From Xanthomonas albilineans (GTDB lineage Bacteria; Pseudomonadota; Gammaproteobacteria; Xanthomonadales; Xanthomonadaceae): 64,000 nt of DNA. Below, one piece after another: positions 44,440-55,530 of the stretch (the first letter of the stretch is position 1; each line of letters opens with the position of its first letter). Made by a program: the position numbers and the translations under genes. The notes under the pieces were generated by a model that did not search any database, was not told where the DNA came from, and was given only the letters and a program-made list of their open reading frames with translations. The stretch lies in contig NZ_MDCB01000010.1 in assembly GCF_002939705.1 (NCBI RefSeq), forward strand, positions 1 through 64,000. The letters run 5' to 3'.

Positions 44440-45900
44440 TCAGCGCCTCGGGTCCTGTGCGGTTGGCACCCCGACTACTGGCGCAGGTGGTTGCGTTGCG
44501 ACGTCGGTGGGGTGGGTCAATGCGTCGGCGTGCGGTTGCGCGAGCATCCGCGCCTTGCGCCAGTTGCCCCAGCGGTAATAGCTCAGCGACAGCAGCATCG
44601 CGCAGATGGCGCTGGTCGGGAAGCTCCACCACACTGCCTCCGCGCCCAGGTAAGGTTGCAGTAACTGCGCGAATGGCACGCGCACGCCCCACAGCGCCAG
44701 CGCCAGGATCAGCAGGGGCGGGATCACCGCGCCGGTGGCGCGGACCACGCCGGAAATCACGAAGGTCACGCCGAAGAACAGAAACGACCACAGCGTAATG
44801 TGGTTGAGATGGCGAGCGATTTCCAGCGCCGTGCTGTGGGGTGGCAGGAATAGCGCGAGCGTCCAGCGGTCGAGCAGGATCAGCGGTGCGATCAGGGCGC
44901 CGGTCATCAGGAAGTTGAACAGCACGCCCTTGCGTGCGGTCGCCGCGACCCGGTCCCAGCGCTGCGCGCCGACGTTCTGCGCGGCCATCGACGAACAGGC
45001 GACACCGATCGCCATCGCCGGCATCTGTAGATAGGCCCACAATTGCAAGGCGGCGCCGTAAGCGGCCGAGGTATCGGTGCCGTAGGTGTTGACCAGCGAG
45101 ATCAGTACGATCATCGCCAGCGAGATCAGCGCCATTTGCATGCCCATCGGCAGGCCCTTGACGACCAGCGCGCGCATGATTGGCAGATCCACCCGGAACA
45201 GGTGCAGGTCGCGGCGGCCAAGCCACAGCACGTGGCGCTTGCGGCGCAGGTATAGCAGCAGTCCGCTGAGTGCGATGCCTTGTGCGATGAGCGTGGACCA
45301 GGCGGCACCGGCGATCCCCAGTCGCGGGAACGGTCCCAGCCCGAACAGCAGCAGCGGGTTCATGACGATGTCCAGCACCACCGACAGCAGCAGAAAACGA
45401 AACGGCGTGCGCGAATCGCCGGTGCCGCGCAGCGCCGCTGACAGGAAACCGAACGTGTACAGCAGTGGCATCGCCAGAAAGAACACCCGCAGGTAGGCCT
45501 CGGCCAGCGGCAGCGACGCCGCCGGGGTTCCCATCGCCGCCAGCAGGTGCCGGGCCAGCCACCAGCCGCTGGCGGCGATCAGTACCGAAATGCCGATGAA
45601 GAAGCTCGTGCTGGTGCCCATCACCTGACGCGCCTGCGCCATGTCGTTGCGGCCAATCGCCTGGCCGATCAGGATCGTGGCGGCGATGCCGATACCGAAC
45701 ACCGAACTGAGCACGAAAAAGATGATGCTGTTGGCGTTGGCCGCTGCAGTCACCGCGGCCTCGCCGAGGTAGTGGCCGATCCAGATCGCATTGACCGAGC
45801 TGTTGAGCGATTGCGCGATGTTGCCGGCCAGGATCGGCAGCGAAAACAGCAGCAACTGCCGGCCGATCGGTCCTTCGGTGAGTGCGCCGGGCTTTTGCAT
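44440..45900 (-). CDS. MATE-family multidrug efflux transporter
   Basis: 486 residues with twelve membrane helices in two related halves. The head ALTEGPIGRQLLLFSLPILAGN, NAIWIGHYLGEAAVTAAANA and SAALRGTGDSRTPFRF are MATE signatures. It exports drugs or metabolites in exchange for Na+ or H+. The soluble C-terminal tail is Pro/Thr-rich. It is transcribed toward the rplS terminator. Confidence 0.9.
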   Translation of the reverse strand: MQKPGALTEGPIGRQLLLFSLPILAGNIAQSLNSSVNAIWIGHYLGEAAVTAAANANSIIFFVLSSVFGIGIAATILIGQAIGRNDMAQARQVMGTSTSFFIGISVLIAASGWWLARHLLAAMGTPAASLPLAEAYLRVFFLAMPLLYTFGFLSAALRGTGDSRTPFRFLLLSVVLDIVMNPLLLFGLGPFPRLGIAGAAWSTLIAQGIALSGLLLYLRRKRHVLWLGRRDLHLFRVDLPIMRALVVKGLPMGMQMALISLAMIVLISLVNTYGTDTSAAYGAALQLWAYLQMPAMAIGVACSSMAAQNVGAQRWDRVAATARKGVLFNFLMTGALIAPLILLDRWTLALFLPPHSTALEIARHLNHITLWSFLFFGVTFVISGVVRATGAVIPPLLILALALWGVRVPFAQLLQPYLGAEAVWWSFPTSAICAMLLSLSYYRWGNWRKARMLAQPHADALTHPTDVATQPPAPVVGVPTAQDPRR

Positions 45901-46077
45901 TGGATGCGTAAGGGGATTGGGTGAGGGGGCAGACTAGCACTGGCATATGCGCACGGGGCGGTGACAGATGCGGCGCAGCCGCCAACGTCCTAGACTGGTT
46001 GCATCGATGCGCAGGTCCGCTGTCCGCCAAGCGGATGTGCGGGTGCGCGTTAGCCAAACCGAATGAAGGAGCGTGCA

Positions 46078-46367
46078 ATGCGGCAGTTACGTGGTCATGT
46101 GCAATGGATGGGGGCCAGTGCGTTGGGGTTGGCGTTGCTGTCGGGATTGACCGGTTGCGCCGACAGGGCGCGTTGGGGCGATGCCAAGGTGCGGCCGGAT
46201 CGACGGAGTGTTTGGTCGGCGAGCAACCCAGCGCGATTCCGCCACGCGCCGATGGACTGGTGGCGAACCAGCGTCAGCAGCGCTGCAATCCCGGGCAGGC
46301 GCCGCAAGGCAACATCGCGCGGTCGGGCGAACAGCCAATGCAGCTGGATTTTCGTCAACACAAATGA
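46078..46367 (+). pseudogene. Probable frameshifted small lipoprotein gene before hslR
   Basis: ATG 46078 after GGAG begins a lipoprotein-like signal (LGLALLSGLTGCADRARW). In that frame the rest is Arg/Ser-rich and unprotein-like, ending at 46371. A different frame across 46190-46367 gives a more natural tail (ECLVGEQPSAIPPRADGL, then NIARSGEQPMQLDFRQHK) whose TGA overlaps the hslR ATG in the way of a coupled gene. One indel near 46190-46205 would join them. It may instead be a genuine short lipoprotein. Confidence 0.4.
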
Positions 46368-46771
46368 ATGAACTTCTCGCACAAGCGGCGGCGGTTCGGT
46401 TGGATGTCTGGCTGTGGGCCGCACGCTTTTTCAAGACCCGCAGCCTGGCCAAGCAGGCGGTGGAAACCGGCAAGGTGGAGGTGGCCGGGCAGCGGCCGAA
46501 ATCCTCGCGCGCCGTGCGCGTGGGCGAGTGCTTGCGCGTGCAACGAGGCGATGAACTCTTCGAGCTTCAGGTGCTGGGGCTCAGCGACACGCGTGGCCCG
46601 GCCAGTGTGGCGCAGGCGCTTTACCAAGAAAGCGAGCAGTCGCGGGAACGGCGCGCGCAATGGCGCGCGCAGCAGCGTGCCGAACGCAATGGTTATCAGG
46701 CGCCCGAGAGCAAGCCAGACAAGCGAGCGCGGCGGCTGATCCGCGCGCTGGGCGATCTCGACGCGTTGTAG
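46364..46771 (+). CDS. hslR: S4-domain RNA-binding heat-shock protein Hsp15
   Basis: 135 residues. ATG 46364 was chosen because the S4 domain follows at once (VRLDVWLWAARFFKTRSLAKQAVETGKV). The tail is rich in Arg and Lys. Hsp15 binds stalled 50S subunits carrying nascent chains and helps recycle them. Length matches the family. Confidence 0.9.
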   Translation: MNELLAQAAAVRLDVWLWAARFFKTRSLAKQAVETGKVEVAGQRPKSSRAVRVGECLRVQRGDELFELQVLGLSDTRGPASVAQALYQESEQSRERRAQWRAQQRAERNGYQAPESKPDKRARRLIRALGDLDAL

Positions 46772-46862
46772 GCGCGGTGCGTCGCGCGATGCCACACGTC
46801 GCGATTGGTCGCCGCGATTGCCGCAGGCTCAGGCGTCGCAGTCGGCGCTTGAGCCGCCAACC

Positions 46863-49067
<2,205 letters not shown>

Positions 49068-49318
49068 TTATCTCTCTACGTGAACATGTGGGGAGCGATG
49101 GGTCGCAGCAGTGGCTGGAATGGAAAAACAGACGGTGGGCGTGTGTGTTGGTGGCAAGGGCAGGTCAGGGGCAAGGCGTTCGTTCGCCGGCTGTGCGGCA
49201 AAGAGTGAGTGCTTGCTGCGGTGCTGTGGTGGACAAGCGCATCTGGCGAACTTCATATGGCAGATGTGCAAACGATAGAACGAAAGTTTTATTGGTGTAA
49301 TTTGAATAAAATTACTGA

Positions 49319-49341
49319 ATCGATAGTTTTATCTTATCGAT
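49319..49341. promoter_or_regulatory. AT-rich palindrome upstream of katG
   Basis: ATCGATA (49319-49325) and TATCGAT (49335-49341) form a 7-bp inverted repeat with a 9-bp spacer, inside a strongly AT-rich patch about 260 bp upstream of the katG start. Size and ATAG-like content are compatible with an OxyR-type site, but the match to the consensus is partial. Confidence 0.3.
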
Positions 49342-49539
49342 TGTGCTGAAGGCTCGTCCTGTCCTGCTGTCATGCCCTTGCGTTCGCATGCTGCCGATGG
49401 CTCGCGATGTTGCGGCGTCGGCGTCCCTCGATGTTGAGTGGCCCGCTGGGCAGGTGTAGTCGATGGACGCTGTGTCCGAGCGCATCGCCTAAGGTCGGGT
49501 CATCAAGCGTCTGAATCGCCCAGGGTTCCATAGACGCGC

Positions 49540-49906
49540 ATGACCCTCGTTGCGCGTGGCGCCGCCCGAACTCTACAGGCGACAGATCGTCATTGGAACG
49601 ATGGCGGTGGTTGTGGGGTTGTAGAGCATCTCGATGTAGTCGAACGCGTCGGCGCGTGCGGCGTCTTTCGTGGGATAGATCCGCCGCCTGATCCGCTCGC
49701 GTTTGAGCAGCTCGAGGAAACTCTTCACCGGTGCGTTGTCTTGGCAGTTGCCGCGCCATGCTGCATAGATATGGCATGAAAACGTGGCTTGCACCATCGC
49801 CCACCTAAGCGCGCAGCCCTTCCGCGCACATCCAGCGATACACGCGATGACGGCTGGAGCGCTCGCCCAGATCGCGCATGTCCTTGCAACTCAGATGACT
49901 GTATTG
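49540..49906 (-). mobile_element. Second internally deleted IS3-family OrfB remnant
   Basis: The minus strand begins with OrfB N-terminal sequence (CKDMRDLGERSSRHRVYRWM, then CAEGLRA and a stop) and jumps after a short unmatched stretch to the C-terminal catalytic region. That region is RGNCQDNAPVKSFLELLKRE, then RIRRRIYPTKDAARADAFDY and IEMLYNP. A frameshift follows before the final DLSPVEFGRRHAQRGS. The central part with the first two catalytic Asp residues is gone. It is related to the copies at 0.83 and 10.6 kb and cannot move by itself. Confidence 0.75.
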
Positions 49907-49917
49907 CTTTCACATGA

Positions 49918-49945
49918 CAACACCCCGCGTGATTGCGGGGTGTTG
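49918..49945. terminator. Strong stem-loop between IS remnant and small secreted protein
   Basis: Perfect 11-bp stem CAACACCCCGC (49918-49928) / GCGGGGTGTTG (49935-49945) with a 6-nt loop, 53 bp past the stop of the minus-strand gene at 49998. No U-run follows on either strand, so it may be a weak terminator or mRNA-stabilising hairpin. Confidence 0.5.
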
Positions 49946-49997
49946 CACTTGGAAGTGGAGTCCAAGCAGTTCGATTTACAGACTCGTCCTACGCAGA

Positions 49998-50381
49998 TCA
50001 ACGATTAGGGAGAATTTGGAGTTGATTGCCCCTGATAATAATGATCCCTGGTTTGGATACGGAAGCGGATGCATATAATCCAGCTATACCGTGACCATTG
50101 CTGCAATCACGCTGTGACATCGCCACAACGCTTTGTGTGATACCGACCTGGAAGGGTATTGTGTCGTTGTTTTGGGGGTTTCCATTGGCCGAGCGTACTT
50201 GCGCGCAACCCGTGGAGTTATTGGTGGTAACCTTTATAGCCACGACGTCCGGCCTCCAGTTCTGCACGTTGTACAACACAGTGTCGGGTTGTTGCGCGTC
50301 AGCCGCTGTAGCGGCACTTGTGGTCATTACAAACAGGGCGCACAGCACGATCTTGCAAATATTCAAATCAGTGGCCATCAT
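49998..50381 (-). CDS. Small exported protein of unknown function
   Basis: 127 residues. ATG 50381, with GGAG 5 bp upstream, gives a signal peptide (KIVLCALFVMTTSAATAADA). The mature part of about 100 residues is beta-rich with two Cys (TGCAQV and RDCSNG) likely to pair. I do not recognise the family. GC content is clearly lower than in flanking housekeeping genes and the gene abuts an IS3 relic, so recent acquisition is likely. Location is probably periplasmic or extracellular. Confidence 0.65.
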   Translation of the reverse strand: MMATDLNICKIVLCALFVMTTSAATAADAQQPDTVLYNVQNWRPDVVAIKVTTNNSTGCAQVRSANGNPQNNDTIPFQVGITQSVVAMSQRDCSNGHGIAGLYASASVSKPGIIIIRGNQLQILPNR

Positions 50382-51005
50382 ATTGCTCCAAAAAATAAAT
50401 TTTTGAAAATATAAGTGCGAACTTCAGATAAAATCGTAATTATCAAATTATAAACGCGAGACACGCTGCATCATTTACATGAATAAAGCATGCGATGCAC
50501 TTTCAAGCAAGGTGGGCAATTGGTCAGCAGCTCCTTGCCATTGCCGATTGATACGGCGAGAAGCACATGAAACATGTAGGCACGGCGATACGCAAATTAT
50601 TCGAATGGTTACGCATTGTTTCAAAGCGCCTAAGTGGATTTTCTAACTTCTTAAAATTGCATCGCATAACTATGATGTCGAATCGATTATTCAAAGGCAA
50701 CATTGAAAATATAATAATGTGGTTAGCGTCACGATATTTAATATTGATTAGTGGATTGTATATGGTTAACTCGGATTCATTGATGATGGAGAGATCCGTT
50801 GACCAACCTCAAAGAAAACGAGTCCATTGTAAAATAAGCGTTTTGCCAGCATTGGCCCCTGTAGCCACGATGAATCGAGCAATAAAAGTGGGTTGCTGTT
50901 CTTGGCCGATGCCGAGATTCACCGGATGACCTGAGCAAAAAATGGGCGAGGGTATGACGTGTTCTGTCCCGGGCCATGCGCCGAAGAAAAGTCGCGACCA
51001 ACACG
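50382..51005. other. AT-rich region without a convincing gene
   Basis: About 620 bp of low GC. The longest frame (50567-50929, +) would give a 120-residue basic protein. It lacks a clear ribosome binding site, signal or family, and its last third has codon use unlike the first. The promoter of the small exported protein gene should lie at the left side. I see nothing else. Confidence 0.45.
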
Positions 51006-51033
51006 ACGACGGCGCGGTTGTCCGCGCCGTCGT
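51006..51033 (-). terminator. GC-rich hairpin after the first M13 gene
   Basis: Perfect 12-bp stem ACGACGGCGCGG (51006-51017) / CCGCGCCGTCGT (51022-51033) with a 4-nt loop, 27 bp past the stop of the M13-like gene. On the minus strand a T-rich run follows at some distance. Confidence 0.55.
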
Positions 51034-51059
51034 GCATGGAGTTGCTTATCCGATAGCAG

Positions 51060-53072
51060 TTACGGCCACAGGTGAATCTGCTCGGCGTCGCTTCGCACCA
51101 TCGGCTGTCCTGCTTTGCAGCTGAAGGTCGCGGCGAAGGCCGGTTGGTTGGCCAGGGGGCCGTTGGTGCGCCAGCGGCCAGGCGCGTGCACGTCGGCGGT
51201 GACGCGTTGCACCGCTTCGCTCGGCGATAGCTGCTGCGCCCACAGGCCTGCCCAGGCTGTGTAGAACGCTTGCTTGCCGGCATCGCTGGCGGTGGGTTGG
51301 GCGGCGGCGTAGGCCTGCCAGGCGAGTTCGACGCTGCCGATGTCGGTCAGGTCCTGGTATTGGGTAAGCGTGCCGTTGACTTTGGCGCCTTTCACACCGG
51401 GGAAATCATAAGCGCCGTATTGCGTGGCGGCGCGTGCGGCCAGTGCGTTCCAGGCGTTCTTGTCCTCGGCGCTCCACCAAGTGCGCAACTGGCCCTGGGC
51501 ATCGACCTGACTGCCCTTGTCGTCGATCGCGCCGATCAATTCGTGCGCGACCAGCGCCGCATAGCTGCCGTATAGCGCAGCAGCGTCGCCGCCGCTAGCG
51601 AATACGGGCGGTTGCAACACGGCGGCGGTGACGATCAGGCGGTTCTGGGCGATGTCGTAGGTCAGTGCTGGTTGCTGCGGCAACACGTCCCAGCGGCGGT
51701 CGGCGTTGCCCTTGCCGATGCGCTTCATTTCTTCGCGATGGCGCCAAGTGGAAGCGATCAGCATGTTGCCGCCGAAGCTGCCGCGGCCGGTTGGTTGCAG
51801 GGTGTAGTCGAGGTCGCGATGCGGTGCGCCGACTTCGATCTTCAGGGCGGCCAGCTTGGCTTGCGCTTCGGTGCGTGCGGGTTCGCTGAGCCAGGTACTA
51901 CGCTTGACTGCGGCGATCTGCGCATCGCGCACTTGGTCGGCGATGGTCTCGGCTTTGTGGCGGGTGTCGGCGTTGAGATAACGGGCGACGTATTCGTGGC
52001 CGAGCATTGGCCCGGCAGCGACGTTGATCGCGTCCAGCACCTGTGCCCAGCGTGGCGGTGGCGTGGGTTGGCCTTCCAGTACGCGGCCGCGGAAGTCGAA
52101 GTTGGCGTCGCGGAAGCTCTTGGACAGGTATGGCGCCATCGCATCGCCGACGCGCCAGCGCAGGTAGGCCTTCCACTGCTCGGGCTTGATGCTGAGGATC
52201 ATGCCGTCGAGTTGCTTGAACATGTCCGGATCGGCCATTGACACCAGGTCGTCGTTGACGCCCTGTGCCTTGAGGAAGGCGTCCAATTGCAGATTGCGAT
52301 ACTGCTTGTTCAAGTCCTTGGTGGAGATCGGCGCGTAGTTGTTGAACGGGTTGTTGATGCCGGCCAGGGATTTGGCGCTGCGCGCCAGCGCGGTTTCGAT
52401 CTGCAGCACCGACTGCACGTCGGCGTCGAGCGTGGCCGCTGGTGCGCCGGTCAGGGTCAGGATCTGTTTGACGTAGGTCCGGTAGCGGCCCATCAGCGCC
52501 AGTGTGTCGGCGTCGGTGCGGGTGTAAAAGGCCGGGTCGGGCAGACCCATGCCGCCCTGCATGAAGTAACCGATGTGGCGGTCCAGCGCCTTCAGGTCGA
52601 CGTCGGCGCCGAAATTGAACGCGACCGGGATGCCGATCTGATGTAGCGCGGCGATCGAGGCTGGTACGTCCTTGGCTTTCTTGATCGCATCGATGCGGCT
52701 GAGGAGCGGCGCAATCGGAGTGGAGCCATTTTTCTCCACCGCGGCCTCGTCCAGGCCGCTGGCCCAGAAGTCGCCCAGTGCCTTCTGCACTTGGTTCTGC
52801 GGTGACTGCATTGCCGCGTCGAGCAGGTCGCGTTGCTGCTGTTGGGCGTGCTCGGCGAGTTGGCTCAGAGCGGTGACTGCGCCGGTTTGCGGCACCGGGT
52901 TGCGCTTCAACCAATCCGCATTGGCGTCGCCGTAGAAATCGCTGCAGGCGGCGCTGACGGCGGGGGGCTTGGGGGCAGCGGCATGTTTCTTTTTGGGCGC
53001 AGCATCGGCGGTGGATGCCAGGGCGATCAGGCCGAGGGTGACGGCAAGGGCAAGCGGACGAGCAATGAGCAT
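51060..53072 (-). CDS. M13-family peptidase homologue with a lost zinc site (probable pseudoenzyme)
   Basis: 670 residues with a signal peptide (LALAVTLGLIALASTADA). It aligns along its length with the M13 (neprilysin/PepO) peptidase encoded next to it: DFWASGLDEA, MQGGMGLPDPAFY, TAAVLQPPVF and the C-terminal CKAGQPMVRSDAEQIHLWP. The zinc motif that should be HExxH reads H510-E-L-I-G514, so the second His is Gly. The third ligand Glu of the ENxADxGG motif is Gln573 (QDLTDIG). The substrate-binding NAYY motif is also replaced (TYDIAQN). Proteolysis is unlikely; a binding or chaperone role is inference. The reading frame is intact, so it is maintained as a protein. Confidence 0.88.
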   Translation of the reverse strand: MLIARPLALAVTLGLIALASTADAAPKKKHAAAPKPPAVSAACSDFYGDANADWLKRNPVPQTGAVTALSQLAEHAQQQQRDLLDAAMQSPQNQVQKALGDFWASGLDEAAVEKNGSTPIAPLLSRIDAIKKAKDVPASIAALHQIGIPVAFNFGADVDLKALDRHIGYFMQGGMGLPDPAFYTRTDADTLALMGRYRTYVKQILTLTGAPAATLDADVQSVLQIETALARSAKSLAGINNPFNNYAPISTKDLNKQYRNLQLDAFLKAQGVNDDLVSMADPDMFKQLDGMILSIKPEQWKAYLRWRVGDAMAPYLSKSFRDANFDFRGRVLEGQPTPPPRWAQVLDAINVAAGPMLGHEYVARYLNADTRHKAETIADQVRDAQIAAVKRSTWLSEPARTEAQAKLAALKIEVGAPHRDLDYTLQPTGRGSFGGNMLIASTWRHREEMKRIGKGNADRRWDVLPQQPALTYDIAQNRLIVTAAVLQPPVFASGGDAAALYGSYAALVAHELIGAIDDKGSQVDAQGQLRTWWSAEDKNAWNALAARAATQYGAYDFPGVKGAKVNGTLTQYQDLTDIGSVELAWQAYAAAQPTASDAGKQAFYTAWAGLWAQQLSPSEAVQRVTADVHAPGRWRTNGPLANQPAFAATFSCKAGQPMVRSDAEQIHLWP

Positions 53073-53201
53073 CTGGAACGCATCCGGTCAGGAATCAAGT
53101 CGGCAAGTTTAACAAGCCGCGACGTGCAACTGTGCCGATGGTGCGTGGTGTGTCGTGCCGCGCGCGTCGGCAGTGGCACGCTGCGCGTTTGCCAGGCAAG
53201 G

Positions 53202-53228
53202 AAAAGGCCCGGACATGCCGGGCCTTTT
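53202..53228 (-). terminator. Terminator of the second M13 gene
   Basis: Perfect stem AAAAGGCCCGG (53202-53212) / CCGGGCCTTTT (53218-53228) with loop ACATG. On the minus strand it ends in a T-run. It lies 27 bp after the stop of the upstream M13 peptidase gene and separates it from the first one. Confidence 0.8.
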
Positions 53229-53254
53229 CGATGGACGCCGCGTGTGTGCGGCGT

Positions 53255-55381
53255 TTACCAGATCACCACCTGCTTGTCGCCGCTGCGCACCATCGGGGCT
53301 CCCGGCTTGCACTGGAACGCTGCGGCGAACGCCGGCAGGTTCGAGGGAGCGCCGATCGCACGGAACTGCGACGGGGCGTGCGGGTCGGTGATCAGCAGCA
53401 TCATCGCGGTCTGCGGAGTGTATTTGGTCCGCCACACCGTGGCCCAGTTGATGAAGAAATTCTGGTCGCGGGCCATGCCGTTGACCTTCGGGTCGTCCTT
53501 GCCCTCGGTGGCTTTCTTGAAGGCATCGTAGGCGGTGGTCAGACCGCCCAGGTCGGCGATGTTTTCGCCCAGGGTCAGCTTGCCGTTGACTGGTTTACCG
53601 TCCACTTTGTAAGCGTCGAACTGCTTGACCAGTTTGCCGGTGAGCGCGGCGAATTTCTTGGCGTCGGCCTTGGTCCACCAGTCTTCCATGTTGCCGGTCG
53701 GCCCGAAGCGCGCGCCCTGGTCGTCGTAGGCGTGGGTCATCTCGTGGCCGATCACCGCGCCGATGCCGCCGTAGTTGAACGCGTCGTCGGTCTTCGGGTC
53801 GAAGAACGGCGGCTGCAGGATCGCCGCGGGGAACACGATCTCGTTGCGCTGCGCGTTGTAGTACGCGTTGACCGTTTGCGGAGTCATGTCCCACTCGGTC
53901 TTGTCCACCGGCTTGCCGATTTTGCTCAGTACGTACTTGTAGTTGAAGGCGTTGGCGGCGCGCACGTTGTCCAGGTAGCTGTCGCGCTGCGTGTTCAGGC
54001 CGCTGTAGTCGCGCCACTTGTCCGGGTAGCCGATCTTCGGGGTGAAGGTCTTCCATTTGTCCAAGGCTTTTGCCTTGGTTTCCTCGCTCATCCAGGTGAG
54101 CTTTTCGATCCGCGCCTTCAACGCTTGACGCAGGTTGTCGACCAACTGCTCCATCTTGGCCTTGTCGTCGGCGGAGAAGGCAACCTTGACGTACATCTGG
54201 CCCATTGCCTCGCCAGCGCCGTCCTGGATGCTGTGGAGAACGCGCTTCCAGCGCGGCTTCATCTCCGCCTGGCCGTTGAGTTCCTTGTTGTAGAACGCGA
54301 AACGTTCTTGTACGAAGGCATCGCTCAGGTACGGCGAGGCGTTATCCACGGTGTGGAAGCGCAGATAGGCGCGCCACACCGCCGGATCGGTATCGCCCAA
54401 TGCCTTGCTGACCTCCTGGTGGAAGGCGGGGATTGCCAGCGAGAACTTCTCCGGCACCGCCACGCCTTGCGATTCGAAGAATTTGGTCCAGGGGAAGTTC
54501 GGAGTCAGCTTGTCGGCTTCGGCCGGGGTGATCGGGTTGTAGGACAGCGCTTCATCGCGCGACAGTTGTTCGATTGACTTGGAGACTTTGGCCAAGCGCG
54601 TTTCCAGCGCCACCACGTCCTGCGCTTGCTTGGCGGCGTCGGTCGTTGGCACGCCGGACAGTTCCAGTACCTTGGCGACGTGTGCCTGGTACGCCTTCAG
54701 CTTGTCCTTTTTGTCGGCATCGAGGTAGTAGCCGCGGTCGGGCAGGCCGAGGTCCCCTTGCATGGCGTAGGCCATGTTCATGGACGAGTTCTTGTAGTCG
54801 GGCCCCGCGTAAAAAGAGAACAGGGTTTTCTCGCCCTTGGCCGCGCTCTGGCGCAGGTAGTCCGCCACCGCTGGGCCATCCTTGAGGTTGTCGATCGCGC
54901 TCAGCTCGGCCTTCAGCGGGGCGAGGCCTTGCGCGTTGATCTTGGCTTCGTCCATGCCGGAGGCCCAGAAGTCGCCGACGATCTTTTCCACGCCCTTTGC
55001 GTTGGTTGCGGCGGCAGCCTGTTCGGCCAGTTGGTGCTGCACGGCGACCGAGCGCTCCTCCAGGATCGAGAACGAGCCCCAAGTGCTGCGGTCCTTGGGG
55101 ATCTCGTGTGTGGCCAGCCATTTTCCGTTGACGTAGCCATTGAAGTCGTCGCAGGCGTTCTTGCTGGGATCCAGATCGTCGATGTTGAATGCGCTGTAGG
55201 GTGGCAGCTTGCTGGTGTCGAGGGTGAGTTCGGCCGCGGCGGGCGCGGGGGCTGGTGCGGTTGTCGCGGCGGGCTTGGCGGTGTCGGCGGCGGGGGCGGC
55301 CGCGTCGTGCTTGCCGCAGCCGCCCAGTGCGGCGCTCACGGCGAGGGACAGCAGCAAGATCTTAGGGGGGCGAAGGGTCAC
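53255..55381 (-). CDS. M13-family metallopeptidase (PepO-like lipoprotein)
   Basis: 708 residues. The lipoprotein signal ends at Cys22 (LAVSAALGGC), and an Ala/Pro linker follows to residue 50. The catalytic site is complete: NAYYNAQRNEIVFPAAILQP, H546-E-M-T-H550 and GENIADLGGLTTAYDAF. The C-terminal signature is CKPGAPMVRSGDKQVVIW. It cleaves peptides in the periplasm, anchored to a membrane. It serves as the intact comparison for the defective homologue downstream. Confidence 0.93.
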   Translation of the reverse strand: MTLRPPKILLLSLAVSAALGGCGKHDAAAPAADTAKPAATTAPAPAPAAAELTLDTSKLPPYSAFNIDDLDPSKNACDDFNGYVNGKWLATHEIPKDRSTWGSFSILEERSVAVQHQLAEQAAAATNAKGVEKIVGDFWASGMDEAKINAQGLAPLKAELSAIDNLKDGPAVADYLRQSAAKGEKTLFSFYAGPDYKNSSMNMAYAMQGDLGLPDRGYYLDADKKDKLKAYQAHVAKVLELSGVPTTDAAKQAQDVVALETRLAKVSKSIEQLSRDEALSYNPITPAEADKLTPNFPWTKFFESQGVAVPEKFSLAIPAFHQEVSKALGDTDPAVWRAYLRFHTVDNASPYLSDAFVQERFAFYNKELNGQAEMKPRWKRVLHSIQDGAGEAMGQMYVKVAFSADDKAKMEQLVDNLRQALKARIEKLTWMSEETKAKALDKWKTFTPKIGYPDKWRDYSGLNTQRDSYLDNVRAANAFNYKYVLSKIGKPVDKTEWDMTPQTVNAYYNAQRNEIVFPAAILQPPFFDPKTDDAFNYGGIGAVIGHEMTHAYDDQGARFGPTGNMEDWWTKADAKKFAALTGKLVKQFDAYKVDGKPVNGKLTLGENIADLGGLTTAYDAFKKATEGKDDPKVNGMARDQNFFINWATVWRTKYTPQTAMMLLITDPHAPSQFRAIGAPSNLPAFAAAFQCKPGAPMVRSGDKQVVIW

Positions 55382-55530
55382 TGTGAGGCTCCAGGCCAGC
55401 GTGGATACGGAATGGCCCGGATGGGCCGAGGGCAGACTCTATCGTGCTTCAGAGGGGGGCAGGGGTGTCGAAGGTCATGGGCATGGCGTGATGGTCGACC
55501 ACGCTGCCGCCGCCACGGGACTCGCTTACC

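Noticed and set aside
50567-50929. 120-residue basic ORF in the AT-rich patch
   Set aside because: No ribosome binding site, family or consistent codon use; length is compatible with chance.
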